A DNA stretch of 64,000 nt from Lithospermum erythrorhizon (Eukaryota; Streptophyta; Magnoliopsida; Boraginales; Boraginaceae), in contig JADFUC010002306.1 in assembly GCA_019722365.1 (NCBI GenBank), positions 21,049-85,048 on the forward strand. The letters run 5' to 3'. The position numbers and the translations under genes are program-made. Position 1 is the first letter of the stretch; the number at the start of each line of letters is the position of its first letter. The notes beneath the pieces were generated by a model. The model did not search any database. It was not told the DNA's origin and was given only the letters and a program-made list of their open reading frames with translations. Shown here piece by piece: positions 25,613 to 36,839 of the stretch.

Positions 25613-25847
25613 CGCGCGTTTATTTGAAGCATTATTGTTGTACACGTTACATAAGTAACAAAAAATGCAATGACACTTTTATAAATGTTCTAATATAACG
25701 CTCGACGAACACTATTGTAGTTAAGAAAATATAATAACACTTGTGGAGCATTATGTTAGTCCATTCAATTTGTTTTTTTTTAAAAGCCCACTAAATTTTC
25801 TCTCCTTTTATTTGGACCACATTAAGTGATTAAGCTGATAACCTAAG

Positions 25848-25935
25848 TAAGGGTAGGCGTGGCAAAGCGAAGTGGGCGGACGGCACACGTCCGTAAGAAC
25901 CGGACGAGCGGCCCATGTCCATGTCCGCAGGCGGT
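25848..25935 (+). mobile_element. Possible hAT-type transposon terminus
   Basis: The stretch TAGGCGTGGCAAAGCG followed by clustered GGGCGGACGG, CACACGTCCG and GCGGCCCATG resembles the start of many plant hAT elements, which open with a T/CAGGGxTGGCAAA motif followed by GGGCGG/CCCGCC clusters. No matching inverted end and no 8-bp target duplication could be found. The call rests on motif style only. Confidence 0.25.
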
Positions 25936-27800
25936 GGCCCTAATAGTGTGCTGAGCGATGGCACACCGGAGAATTATTACTTCCCTCCCATTGGCGAATT
26001 GCTTAGTGTCTTAGAAAATGAGCCGAATCTTGTCCAGGTCAGACGGCGGACATCCGGTTGGCTGAAGTGAGTCGATCGAGAAGAATAGTTTATCCATCCT
26101 GACTCACAAGTCACACCTATTTACACTATATTCCAAATAAAAAACAAACCCACGCACATACATAAAAAAAACCATAAATATCTAAATCAAAATCGACAAA
26201 ATCATAAAACAAACTTTAAACATCGAGACAGCGGTTTTAACATCCATAGAATAAAACATACCATAAACATTAAACTAAGCAAAGTTCATCCATCTATAAA
26301 ACAAAATAAACTAAGGTTCATTTATAAAGAAAATAAAAACATAGAACATTAACCCGTCTTACATCATATCTTGGGGATTTGGGTGTGAATCGGTAGCGTG
26401 GATACCGGATGCGTCATATCACGTTTTCAATTCGGTTACATGACGATCAGCGGATTCCAAGCGATCTTCAATCCTCCATTCGAGTTGCATATTTTCAACT
26501 AGCATTTGATATTAAATAAAAATAATGATGGTGTATATAATTTAATAAAATAGAATACATTGCATTTCGTACTTTTAATACATATCCAATGACATCTACT
26601 TGGTCAATCATAGGACTAGAGATGTGGTCGGGACGGACGAGAAGGCCAGTAGGCTAACTGGGACTGAATCTGAGACGGATCTCAGGGATTCGGCGTCCAT
26701 CACTGTGGAAGAGTTGTGGTGCGCTATTTCATTTTGTTCTGAATTTCTTCATGTGAGGCTCGGAGCGATTCATCGCCTCCCGTTTGACCCTGGCAAATGC
26801 TCGCTGATATATTTAGGTTGGTCAGAGTTGCTCCCGTCTTTTGTGTTAGAACTCCTGAATTGACATTTCATTATTCGTTACTACATTTACCAAGAAATTG
26901 GATGTCAACATACCCATGCAAATGAGCTTGACTTTCACACTCACATCCATATTTTTAATAATCGATCTAGGTAAGTTGATCTTCTTCTCGTTCAATAAAT
27001 ATTAAGGGTATGAATGACTATTTAAGCGATTGATATAGTTGCTTTTAAGCGAGGCATCAAAATATCTTTTTAATCTTAAAGCTGGCTTTGTTGACCGGTC
27101 GTATTATGCCTCGAGATTTTTATCATGCATCCACGCATTCTATCATTGTTAAAATAACTAATTGCTTCATCTGGAGTAAATGGACAATTTAAACTCCAAT
27201 TTCTAGGAGGCCATTTAGAAAAGTGGTCATTATAATCCTTAATTCCAAATTCTTGAGCTATCATATGATAATCTAAAATGCCTTTTTTACCATGAACATA
27301 CCAAATAATTGATCATTTTGCATCCACTTGCATATACATATAAAATTATCTAATATTCGGGATACCATAAAATTAAACTTAGCGAGATTGACGTCTATGA
27401 AAATTCAAACCAACCGATGCCATTTGTACTTGAGGATGCTTTCATCGACATAAATACCGGTTGGATGGTTTTCTTCATAAACTTGTTGAGCTCGGGCGGG
27501 TTCCTAATGGTGGCGGTGGAGTCGGAGGAGGCTGGAGAGAGGATTCGTTGTCTTACCAGCAAGGTTTCCTCAGTTACATATTACCCGGCGGTAGCAAGCG
27601 AGATAATTGGTTTCCGTGGCTCTGCAAATCTCGTTCGTTCCTTTCTTTGGTGGACCGAGGACCCACGGAGTCAACTGCACATTCGTCTGCTCCTGCACGC
27701 CGGTGTTCTGTGCAAGGCTCGTTCGATTTGATTCAATTCTCGAAGGGTTGCGTGAGGGCTCGAGAGATTAATGTAAGTAATAGGGTTCTTTTTTTAGATT
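25936..27800. other. Unassigned sequence, no supported gene
   Basis: An A/C-rich tract runs at about 26120-26360. Frames at 26600-26863 (+), 27076-27264 (-) and 27417-27802 (+, two overlapping frames) lack domains I recognise. On the minus strand, 26360-26510 gives a charged, helix-prone stretch (NMQLEWRIEDRLESADRHV) that could be the C-terminal coiled coil of a transposase, but this is speculative. The left boundary of the organellar insert is somewhere at or after about 27400. Confidence 0.3.
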
Positions 27801-30800
27801 AGGGCCGGGCCGCAAGGGTCTGGTACTATCAGTGCGAAGAACCCGGAGGGTGTTGTGGTCTTGAGTGCAACGGTATCTGAGGGCCGAATTTTGTTGGTTC
27901 TGATCTCTTGCTTGAGAGGGAGTTTATCGTATGTACAGAGCCAGGTTGGAATTATTTTTGATTGAATTTAGAGATATTTCCCTCGAATGAGAAGAGTCGG
28001 AGTAGTGAATAATTCTAGGTTGGTTGTTGACCAAAACTATATTTCTTTTAAAGCTCTAAAATCCCCCCTCACTACTGACACCCGAGCACAATATACAAAA
28101 ATAGAACTCTGACGACAAAGCAAGCTTTCCCCACTTCTTTTGTTGTGGGTCGCGCCTACGCATGAGGCGAATGAATGAAATGGTGGAGATCTTCCCTTCC
28201 CCCTTGCTAATTACCAGAACCGTTGCGGCTAGTGGCGAAAAGAGATGAACCCGTCCGCCTCGGTCACTTATTCCGTGAGATCTAGAAAGACTTCTGCTTT
28301 CTCTCTCTTCAACTTTCCTAAGCTCTTTTGAACTTTTGCAAGGGCAATAAGGTTAAAGCCGAGAGACCCTCTTGGGCTTATCTTCTCATGAGATGGGTGA
28401 GGAATCGGAAAGGAGCTCTCGCCGGTGATCACCCCGAACTTGGAGCGAGCATGAAGAAATTAACGATACTTCTTTCTCTTTTTGAGTTGTTCTGCGGATG
28501 GGCCCGCTCAAGATCTTTGGTCTCTACCGGACCCGATGAAAAAAGAATCGCATCTTATGGACTTGTTGAGAATGATTCGATACAGTTCGCTAGCTGATAA
28601 ATAGAAGCCGCTCTGGTGGGATCTTCATGGACAAAAAAGATTGCGGTCGAGGCGTTTATGACCTCCCCACTCTATGCCTTGGTAATGATTCCTCACGGCA
28701 TTATGACTACCTGATGATCGCCCATAGATCAAATTATTTAGGTGGATTAGTTTTCCATTGTTTAAGGTTCCATTGCGTGTGCTCGGGGTAGAAGTTTTGT
28801 ATAAATGTATCGCCATGCTATTAAGTATTTTGATTTAAGTTCTTTTCTTTGTAAGAGGTGGAATAGAATAACCCGTTTGAGCGTAATGATCATACGTCAT
28901 TGTATGTATGTAGGTCGATGCTTACACTGCTTAATTAGATAATTGATCATTAGCGCCGCTACAACCGGGAAGCTTTGTGAGAGTCCATGCTCTGAGTCGC
29001 CGGAGATGCAAGTCTCCCATTGGTTCGAAGAAAACCAGAAATGGGCGGGATCTTTCATCGATAGCTATTCATTTGAGTCTTGAGATGGCATTCTTTGCTT
29101 GGCATCGATTATCGTAGTCTATTGCGCGTAGATAAGAGTTAGAATCTCAATCATGACGTAAGCGAAATAGACACAAAGGATTGGATTTTTATAGTGGAAA
29201 TGCCATAGCCGCGAACCAAGATCCACTTAATCCCCGAAAACCAAAATGTCGAGAATAAGGGAAGAAAAAGATATCGTGATGTAAGTACATGATTCCTTGC
29301 GTCGTAGGTGTTCTTTAGATCTTGAGATCCTAATTCCGTAGTTCCATTTGCATCACAAAGAAATTAATAGGAATAGCCATTCTACAAGAATCATTTTCTA
29401 CTTTATTTATCTTCATTCTTAACCTCCACTCTCAAATTGTCTTTGTTTTGTTACTTTCCAAAATCGTTCTTGGAGATAATTGGGAGATTCCCGTAGCGTT
29501 GTTAGGATCTCATATAGGCCTTTATGGTCTGACACATAAATGGACCTTTATGAGCTTCTAAAATATCTTTGATACCATGACCCGATGCCCAGTTGGTCTA
29601 TGCGTATGACCACTACATCGAGGAAAAAGAATTAAATAGCTAAATGATGATGTCTTGATATGGTCGGCCATAGACCCCTTTGATTCTTGGATCCTAATCC
29701 TCCACGAAAAGTAAGAAATTCCATATTTTGACCAATTCAAGGTGAAAAATTGGGTGCTTGTGAGGAGGAGCCACCGGCCTCGAATAGGAGGTGGCTTGGT
29801 TCTCTTTTTTTTTTTTTCTAAGTAGAGGCGGAAGGTGAAGGCCATAAGATAGAATGAATGTTCTACTAGACTATCAGCCATTTCATTAGGACATCACTTT
29901 TAGTCGATTTCTAGCTTGATTGTGAAGCATAGGAAGGAAAAGGAAAGCTGAAAGACGGTCTATCTTAATTGAGTCTATTCGCTGTGGGCGCTGATCTTCT
30001 TGTCGAACTTGCCTCAGATTTTGTTCTTTTGCCATGGATAGAATTCCTCTTTCCCGTCGGAGGCAATCGAAGTGGTGCTAGTTCTTGAAAGCGAGCCTTT
30101 TGAAATAGTATGATCCACGAAAGGAAGGAGGAATTTGGAGGAGATTCTATTAAATGAGATATCCATCGTAAGCCGTTACGCTTGGAGAAGAGAGAAGTCT
30201 CATAGTTCTCGCTGGCACACCATTGATCAGCAGAATGGATCATCGAATATACGGGGATAAGCCATTCCTATCAGCGTGAAATGACATTCATTGATCCCCA
30301 CAGGATAAACATCCTTGGCAGCTAAGGCTCTAATTTGTAGATTTTGTTGGGGTTAATAACCATAGCTCACGAGGAATCGGTATCCGCTTCATGGTGTATT
30401 CCTTTACTTTTGATTGGAGTACACAAAATAGATGGATTACGTGGATGGGAAATAAGTGCATTGGGACATCTAGAAAAGGTCGAGACAGGGGCTAGCCCAT
30501 GGAGAGAGGTCTTAGAAAGGAAAGAGAACATGGGGAGATGGACATCTTAGATACGTAGGCCTGAAGTAGTTCGTAGCGAGGGACTATAAATCTTGGTCGA
30601 AGCGAAAGATACGGGCCCGAGTGTAACTTTATCCGTATGATATGTTGATGCTCTGTGCCTTTCGCGGATGCCAAACCCCTTGATGCGTTGTTGCATATAG
30701 CTTTCTAGAGCGGAGATCTAGCGTATTCTAAACTGGTCATTGGTATTGGATGTGTATTGCTAGGTTGTCTTAGAGTCAAATACTGCTCGTTTTTTTCCGT

Positions 30801-31143
30801 TCTGAGGAAAAGATCCACTTCCCCCCACTTTCAAAAATAGGTGATCGATATTCGGTCAGGGAGGCTGCAGGTACTATAGATCCTCGACTCCCCAGCTCTG
30901 CTTGGTGAATGCTTGTAGAGGCGCTTTCATTCCACTTCTTATCTGAGGGGCTTTAATCAATAGAGATCTCCCTTGTGGACCTGCTTCCTATTCTTGGCTT
31001 CATTCAATCTCGCGGGCCGGGCGAAGGGAAGGAAGGGATCTGAAATCGCCAGCATCAACACAAGCGAAATCTTGAATTTCGTATAGAAACAAAGCAGAAG
31101 CACTTATATTCTCGAATTTGAGGTATATGAAGAATAGCTTTTG

Positions 31144-31215
31144 GTCCACTTCGTCGATGGTTAGGACATCGTCTTTTAAATTATCGAAGACACGGGTTCG
31201 ATTCCGTAAGGGATA
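31144..31215 (+). pseudogene. trnE: Mitochondrial-type tRNA-Glu relic
   Basis: The sequence runs GTCCACTTCGTCGA, then TGGTTAGGACATCGTC, then a damaged anticodon loop, then GAAGACACGGGTTCGATTCC, then GTAAGGGATA. This matches the plant mitochondrial tRNA-Glu(UUC) layout: acceptor GTCCCTT/AAGGGAT, D-arm GGTTAGGACATC, anticodon stem CGTCT/GAAGACA shape and T-arm CGGGTTCGATTCCCG. The loop that should read TTTTCATG is TTTTAAATTATC, so the UUC anticodon is lost. One C is missing from the T-stem and an acceptor pair is mismatched. It is not expected to be functional. Confidence 0.75.
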
Positions 31216-31296
31216 GGTACTCATTCCGGCCGCTTTACGTTAGTGTTGTTGTTGAGTGATATTTCTATCTGGGCTGAGAGAAAAGGTAGTAATAAG

Positions 31297-31363
31297 TAGG
31301 GATGACGAGTTTGAACACGTGACATTTGTACCAAAACAAGCGACCCAGCTGCGCTACACCCTT
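31297..31363 (-). pseudogene. trnP-UGG: Plastid-type tRNA-Pro(UGG) relic
   Basis: The minus strand reads GGGTGTAGCGCAGCTGGGTCG, then CTTGTTTTGGTACAAATGTCACGTG, then TTCAAACTCGTCATCCCTA. This follows chloroplast tRNA-Pro(UGG): acceptor AGGGATG/CATCCCT, D-arm TAGCGCAGCTTGG, anticodon loop TTTTGGGTA and T-arm with GTTCAAAT. Here one G of the TTTTGGG loop is lost, the D-arm is shortened and the T-stem is damaged. It lies 82 bp from the mitochondrial tRNA-Glu on the opposite strand, which suggests a plastid segment first moved into mitochondrial DNA and then to the nucleus. Confidence 0.7.
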
Positions 31364-31601
31364 CAATTGCTCTACCGGTGTCATTGTAGAGAATTCTTAT
31401 CTTGTTTTCCATTGTTATTTTATCCGGATATACATAAATTTTATGCCCATTTCGTCTTTTGGTCTCATTTTAGGTCTCATTTAACATATAATAGCCCATT
31501 TCATGGCTCAGGAAGCGAAAAAGAACAAAGTGTGAGTGCAGTGGTGATGTCGATTGCACTGTTTAACTAAGCTTATTCTCGGCGTTAGCCTTTTTCCCCC
31601 A

Positions 31602-33493
31602 TGTGGGGGGTTAATTTGGGACCTTATTGTAGTTGTTGTAAGGTTAAATTGTGATTTATAATCGATTAAGGAGTTAGAGTTGAAAGTGTGATTGGTAAGT
31701 TCGATTAGTAATTGAGATTTTTGGAGTATAGGTTGTTAATTATGGACTTGAGGGTTTAAATAAAGATGACTTATAAGTTGATTTGAAATGTTAAAGTGAT
31801 AAGGTGGAATTTTAGGGGGGCCGGTGGGTTGTGTCACAGCAGGGTTGTTATTTTGTTGTCTTATTAGGTAGTTTTGAACCCGTTTGTAATCGTTCAACAG
31901 AGTTGTGTCTATCTTACAGAGAGCCTTGAAGTATAGTAGTAGGTTTTGATTGTACTTTCCGGGTGTTTTGTTAGGCGTTGATCGTGGAAAGAGGCGATTC
32001 TGAAGTGATTGTGATTTCGCGAGGATTTTGTGGTAGCTAGCGGAGGTGAGTACTTATCTGTGAGTCTTCGTCCCAATCTACTTGAAATTGTGTGAAAACG
32101 TGTCGTGCAGTATGATTATGTGAGAATAGTATCACGTGTCATTGTTGTATGATTATGTGTGATTCATTTGTGTGAGCCATGATATGATTATGTGATTGTA
32201 TTTACGTGGCGTTGAAGATTTAGCAGGTAAATAGCTTAAACTCTCAGCTTACGTTTACGTGTTCCGTGGCCTTACTCGGCGCCACGTATTTGTAGCACTT
32301 TGCCGGCGTTGCTGATTGATATTTTTATTGTCGACGTTTTAAATTTAGCTTGATATTGTTTGGGAATAAGCGTAGTTAGTTGTTGGGAGGTGTTGGTTGG
32401 AGTTATGCGTGGCTTTAGAGGAGTGACTTGAGTATTAGGATGTAATACATAGTTGGGATGATCGGGGTTAAGAGACTCTCCTTTCTTCTGCGGGGATATG
32501 TGGCAGCTATTGGCCTTATACTTCGGTATAAGTGCGGTTTGTGCTATACTATGGTATAAGTGGTTTAGCCTCACTACGGTATAAGTGCGGTTTGGCCTTA
32601 TATTTCGGTATAAGGCGGTGTGATTATCTATGACCACTGCATGTGCATTGTTGGTGTTGGCCTTATACTGGTATGGAAGCGGTTATTATGATTGGCCCAT
32701 TCCTGCTGAGGTAGACGGATTGAGCATATGTGTATGAGAGGTTGGTATACTTGTGGAGATAGAGATAGATGGTTTGATGGCCCAAAGTTATAGTCGTTGT
32801 TGAGTCTCTATGATTTTATTACGGGTGGTGTGTGCCTTATTGAGAGTTTGTATTATATATTGACATGTTATGCACGAGACCTTAACTTTGAAATTTTTAT
32901 GATAACTTATTGAGTGATCACGGATATATACATATTTATTTATATTTGACTCTTATATCCCCATTAGTATACCATTCATTATGGCTTAAGTTTCACCCGT
33001 AATGTTAAGTTTTCACTAATCTTGTGGCTTACGCCTCTATTCGTTTTGGGCGGCATTCATTTGTGCGAGGTTAGCGGGCGGTGGAGTCGGGAGAATTTGT
33101 TTGAGAGTTTATATTCAGTGGTAGGTGAGCATTGGGTTGAGGATCCTCATGATATCTCTTTTGTTATCTTGTGAACCATTTCTTGATTGTTATTTATTTT
33201 TCAAACTTTAGGGTTTCGACAGTATATTTTGTATTTAGGATCTGGTATTTACTCTCGGTTTAGCCTTGCCGGCATTCTTGTCTTTCGAGATATGTTGTAT
33301 ATATGGAGTTGGTTGGTTAGATGTCACTTGATGGATTGTAAATTTAAAATTGTTTTCTAGAATTTTTATTGTAAATCAAATTTTGATCAAGCAGTAGTTC
33401 TAAGCCAGGTCGTCCGTCGGTGATTTTCTGGTGTTCGGGATTATAATGATTCTCATTTCGGGGAGGCCGACACGGGGAGGCGGAGTCGTTATA
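31602..33493 (+). repeat. 5' LTR, truncated at its left end
   Basis: It aligns with 38797-40717. Shared landmarks are GGGGTTAATTTGGGACCTTATT, TTTGGAGTATAGGTTGTTAATTATGG, GATTTTGTGGTAGCTA, TGTATGATTATGTGTGATTCATTTGTGTG, the GGCCTTATACTTCGGTATAAG hairpin repeats, and GGTTGGTTAGAT...GATGGATTGTAAATTT. It ends at GAGTCGTTATA, next to the primer site. About 584 bp of the start, including the TGTAATAACCCG end, are absent. Confidence 0.85.
32500..32690 (+). repeat. Tandem hairpin repeats in the 5' LTR
   Basis: About five units of roughly 29 bp of the type GGCCTTATACTTCGGTATAAG + TGCGGTTT. Each unit has an internal inverted repeat CTTATAC/GTATAAG around a short loop. Units two and three are degenerate (CTATACTATGGTATAAG and CACTACGGTATAAG). 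The block sits in the middle of the LTR. A related array is at 39690-39910. Confidence 0.75.
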
Positions 33494-33497
33494 GTTT

Positions 33498-33509
33498 TGG
33501 TATCGAACT
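33498..33509 (+). other. Primer-binding site, tRNA initiator-Met type
   Basis: TTGGTATCGAAC begins four bases after the 5' LTR end. The usual plant site complementary to the 3' end of initiator tRNA-Met starts TGGTATCAGAGC. Here TGGTATC is intact and the rest has decayed. Position and match fit minus-strand priming by tRNA-iMet. Confidence 0.7.
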
Positions 33510-33636
33510 AGATTTCAGTTACTTTAGGTTATCTGTGTGGTTGTGTTGACTTATGTTTCCTTGAGTCATTGTGGTGTCTTTTTGTTGAAAGAAAAAAAGA
33601 TTTCAGTCTTTTCTTTTATTGCGTAGACTGTTGAGG

Positions 33637-34700
33637 ATGCCACCAGTGCGATGGAAGGGCTAGAGAAGCGGTGAGGCTCGAGGTAGGCGAGAGGGTGCCG
33701 GGGTAGAGGCGATTGGCGGAGGCCGGTGGTAGGGGATAAGCTGTCGATGAGTCTGGCGTGGACTAGCGAGTCAGGAGTGCGTCTCATGAGCATGTTGAGG
33801 AGAATGCGGTAGACCTCCCGAGGAGGATAGTGTATATGTACCGGATAATGGTGGGAGGGTCGAATTCCCAAGTAAATTGTTTAATGGGTTTCTAAAAAAT
33901 TGAGATTCTCCGAAGTTTCCGGGGGGTTATTTAGAAGCGAGGCTATTGAGTTCATTCGGGACATGAAGTCCATCTTTGAGCCATTGAGTATTGGCGAGAT
34001 GAGGCGAAGTTTTCTATAGACTTGAGAGTGCAGTGACTAGTGGGAGAACACAGGTGCGTCTTTGGTGTGAGATGGAGATTAATGTTTCAGGAGGCGTTTT
34101 GTTGAGCTCTTTAGGAGAACTATTAGCAGAGAGGTCAGCGTGGCGACTTTGGAGAGATAACTTGATTCAGTGGCCTTAAGGTTCGAGGTACAGAGATGCA
34201 GAAAGCAGGTTTAGTGATATGTGTCGACTACTTCACTGATGTTATCGATTCGAGGCGAAAGAGGATTACTAGATTGAGATGGTTTGTAGATGCGTCATGA
34301 GATCTCGCTAATGATTTTAACTAGTTTCCATCGGATCATTACGAAGATGGAAATGGAGTTAGCAAAGCGGGCGAGTGGATCGGAGGAGTGGACTGAGACT
34401 TTCGGTTCAGTGAGCACACTAGCTACAGAGTTCGGAGGAGGGCCGGAACAGAGTAGATCTGACGAGTTGCCGGTGCTCGACAGTTCGCGAGTTATTCCAC
34501 GGCCTTACGCGATTGGATGCACCAGATCGGCGAGGTCCCAAAGTGGTTTTCGAGTTTGGAGAGGTATCAATTGTGCCGTTGGCCGTGATTAGACACGAGC
34601 GTAGATTCTTGGGGAGAGGGTGATCATATGTTACTCGATGCTAGCGGCCGGGATATCGTGAAGGGCTCCCGACTTTCAGAGAGAGTACTAGTGCCGGCAC
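33637..34700 (+). pseudogene. gag: Chromovirus gag, frameshifted
   Basis: The likely start is the ATG at 33637 (protein MPPVRWKG...), the usual MPP-type opening of Tekay/Del Gag. Capsid-region relics follow: AIEFIRDMKSIFEPL near 33950-33990 and RHEISLMILTSFHRI near 34295-34340, then MEMELAKRASG at about 34350-34380. The zinc-knuckle region near 34620-34690 is badly degraded and no complete CCHC is left. Several stops and frame changes interrupt it. It would have encoded the particle protein. Confidence 0.65.
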
Positions 34701-34929
34701 AGTTCGACTGCCAGGCGGAATGTCGGTGCAGTGGTGTTCGATTAGGAGGCCGAGGGATAAGGAGTTGGAGGACCTCGGAGGAGTGTCGTGGGTAGCGGCC
34801 GAGGCGGGAGCCGGTGGGGGCTAGATTCATGCCGTTACTTTCATCAAAGAGATTCCCTAGAGTGGTGGCAATTATTCTGTGAGATATTGAGGCGAGAGTG
34901 TTGTTTTGAATTGAGGCTCACGCAATCTT

Positions 34930-35290
34930 TTGTTTCTGAGATTTTATTTACGCCTTATCTTTTTTATATTTATTGTGCACTTACTTTTATCCCAGCAGAG
35001 ATTATGACACAGTAGGAAATTAGGTCCTTAGAGTGTTTGTGGTCGGTTGTTATCTGTCGATTTACTTCCATTTGATCCTTTTGATTTCAATGCTTATCTT
35101 GGGGATGCATTGGTTGGGGAAAGCGTCATCTAAAGTAATTGATTGCCGTCGGAAAGAGATTCCTTTCGTGGAGTTCGGGAGACCCGGATATCCGATTGGG
35201 GGTGAGAATGGTTGCCTTCGAGAGTTTTTATGGCTTGAGGCTAGGAGGTTCTTTGCCGAGAAAGAGGTGTGTTGGGTTCCTGGGGTATGT
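34930..35290 (+). pseudogene. Aspartic protease region, degraded
   Basis: The ILGMHWLGK relic at about 35098-35120 matches the downstream xILGMDWL motif of gypsy proteases, followed by VIDCRRKEIPF, the usual continuation before reverse transcriptase. The upstream D(T/S)GA active-site segment expected near 34900-34950 is not intact. A short RLTQSFVS piece may be its remains. It lies between gag and reverse transcriptase, as the family order requires. Confidence 0.6.
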
Positions 35291-35319
35291 GATTGATTTG
35301 AATAGAGAAGAGGGCAGAT

Positions 35320-36200
35320 TAGAGGATGTGTTGGTTGTTAGAGTTCGAGGATGTCTTTCTGAGGACTTACGGGATTACCGCGGAAGGGAGATCGGGCCTT
35401 GCTGCTCGAGTTATTCACAGTACGGCACCAATTTCTATTCCGCTGTACCCGGATGGCCCCCATCGAGTTGCGGGAGTGAGAGTGATTCACAGGAGTTGTT
35501 GGAGAAAGCTTCATCGAGACCGTGTATGCAGGGTGCACCCGATTACGTTTTGTAAAAAAGAAGGATGGTTCGATAAAGAGGTTGTGCAGTGCTAGAAGCG
35601 GGTTGAATAAAGTAACCATCAAGGGCAGTACCTCTTGCAAAGATTGGCGATTTGTTTGATCAATTTGAAGGATGCGAGGCGTTCTCAAGATTGATTCTTG
35701 ATGCAGTTATCATGATTGAGGATCAAAGGGGATGATATTCAGAAATCGACTTTTCTATCTCGTTATGGGCATTATAGTGCAATGGTGATGCCATTTAGAT
35801 CCGCGAATGCAACGGCCTTTATGGATTTGATGGTCGGGTATTTCGGGGAGTATACGGATGAGTTTGTGGTGGTATTCATTGATGATATTCGATATATTCA
35901 AGAGGAGGAGGAGAGCATTTGCGGAATGTATTGAGGACCTTGAAAGCCTAAGTTGTATGCAAGTTTCCAAATGTAGTGCAGTTGGCGAGATTATTCTGGG
36001 TCGTGTTATTTACGGCGAGGGTATTTGTGTTGATCACGAAGGTCGAGGCCGTGAACGGTGGGAGCGTCCAGGTGTGATTGGTGAGGAGTTTCTTGGGGTT
36101 AGCTGGTTACTACAGGAGATTCATCAAGGACTTCTCTTTGATCGCGACGCCATTGACCAGGTTGACCAGAAAAGGGGTTCCCTTTATTTGGGATGATGAT
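35320..36200 (+). pseudogene. pol: Reverse transcriptase domain, frameshifted
   Basis: Pieces in order: EFEDVF near 35345, TAPISIPLYP near 35430-35455, RVHPITFCKKEGW near 35530-35570, NKVTIKG near 35607-35630, IKGDDIQKSTFLSRYGHY near 35720-35775, VMPFRSANAT, and the catalytic FIDDI at 35875-35889. After a frame change, FLGLAGYYRRFIKDFS at about 36085-36135 is the thumb/connection motif. The two catalytic aspartates are still present, but stops and frameshifts divide the domain into at least five frames. The family copies element RNA into DNA. Confidence 0.85.
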
Positions 36201-36560
36201 TGTGAGGACTGCTTCAGGATGTTAAAGGGAAAGTTGACTCTTAACCGATTATTGCTTGATACCGTCGATTACAGGGCTATGTGATTTATAGCGGAAAACC
36301 TTTAGGGGTTGGGGTGTGTTACGATGCGAGGAATGGGAAGGTGATTGCCTATGCTTCCCGAAAAATTGAAAAATCACGAAAAGAAATATCCGACCCGAAT
36401 GTGAGCTAGCGGCTGATAGTCTTTGCGTTGAAATTGTGGAATAACTATCATGGAATGCGGATTTTCTTACGATCATAAGAGTTTGAAATATCTTAGCGCG
36501 GAGATTTAAATTTAAGGCGAGGAGGTGGATGGAGTTCATCAGTGATTATGACTTCCTTAT
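36200..36560 (+). pseudogene. RNase H domain, frameshifted
   Basis: This follows directly from the thumb. A relic FIWDDDCEDCFRMLKGKL at about 36180-36235 marks the start, where the family has xFxWxxxCExxFxxLKxxL. Next come GLGVCYD-like and VIAYASRK relics at about 36310-36365, and LAADSL/AL-type pieces near 36405-36435. Frameshifts break it several times. Confidence 0.65.
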
Positions 36561-36839
36561 TGAGTACCGCTTTGAAGAGCAAATGTAGTAGGCGATACTT
36601 ATTTGAGTAGAAAGGGAAATCAAAGATCTGAGAGATAGAGATGAAACAGTGAGAGTCGATTTTGATGTCGGTAGCGATGGAGATTTTTTGTCCATATGAG
36701 TTCGAGCCGATTAACGTGGATCGAATCTTAGAGTTGCAGTAGTGAGATGAGAGACTGCAGGTTATCAGTAGGGACGTGAGAAATGGGGTCAGATCAGATT
36801 TCACGGTTGACGAGAGTGGAGCCTTGAAATGGATGTGAT

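Larger units (their letters stand above)
27803..31598. mobile_element. Nuclear insert of mitochondrial DNA (NUMT), about 3.8 kb
   Basis: Base composition and texture change here: GC is more even, with few A/T runs and many AAAGG, GAAAG and CTTTC purine or pyrimidine blocks typical of plant mitochondrial spacers. The right end carries a recognisable mitochondrial tRNA-Glu relic (31144-31215) and a plastid-type tRNA-Pro relic (31297-31363, minus). Plastid-type tRNA-Pro is common in angiosperm mitochondrial genomes. I recognised no complete mitochondrial protein gene. The frames at 28328-28597, 29558-29881, 29965-30243 and 30344-30550 are treated as chance. The left edge is uncertain by several hundred bases. 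Confidence 0.6.

Noticed and set aside
27417..27802. Two overlapping plus-strand frames (104 and 113 codons), considered as a gene exon
   Set aside because: They share the same DNA in different frames, have no recognisable domain, and sit at the uncertain left edge of the organelle insert.
28328..28597. 89-codon plus-strand frame in the organelle-like block, considered as a mitochondrial gene
   Set aside because: I could not match it to any known mitochondrial protein. The block contains many similar-sized chance frames.
32500..32690. Regular repeats considered as a CRISPR-like array
   Set aside because: Units are directly adjacent hairpins without unique spacers, they lie inside plant LTRs, and no cas-like genes exist.
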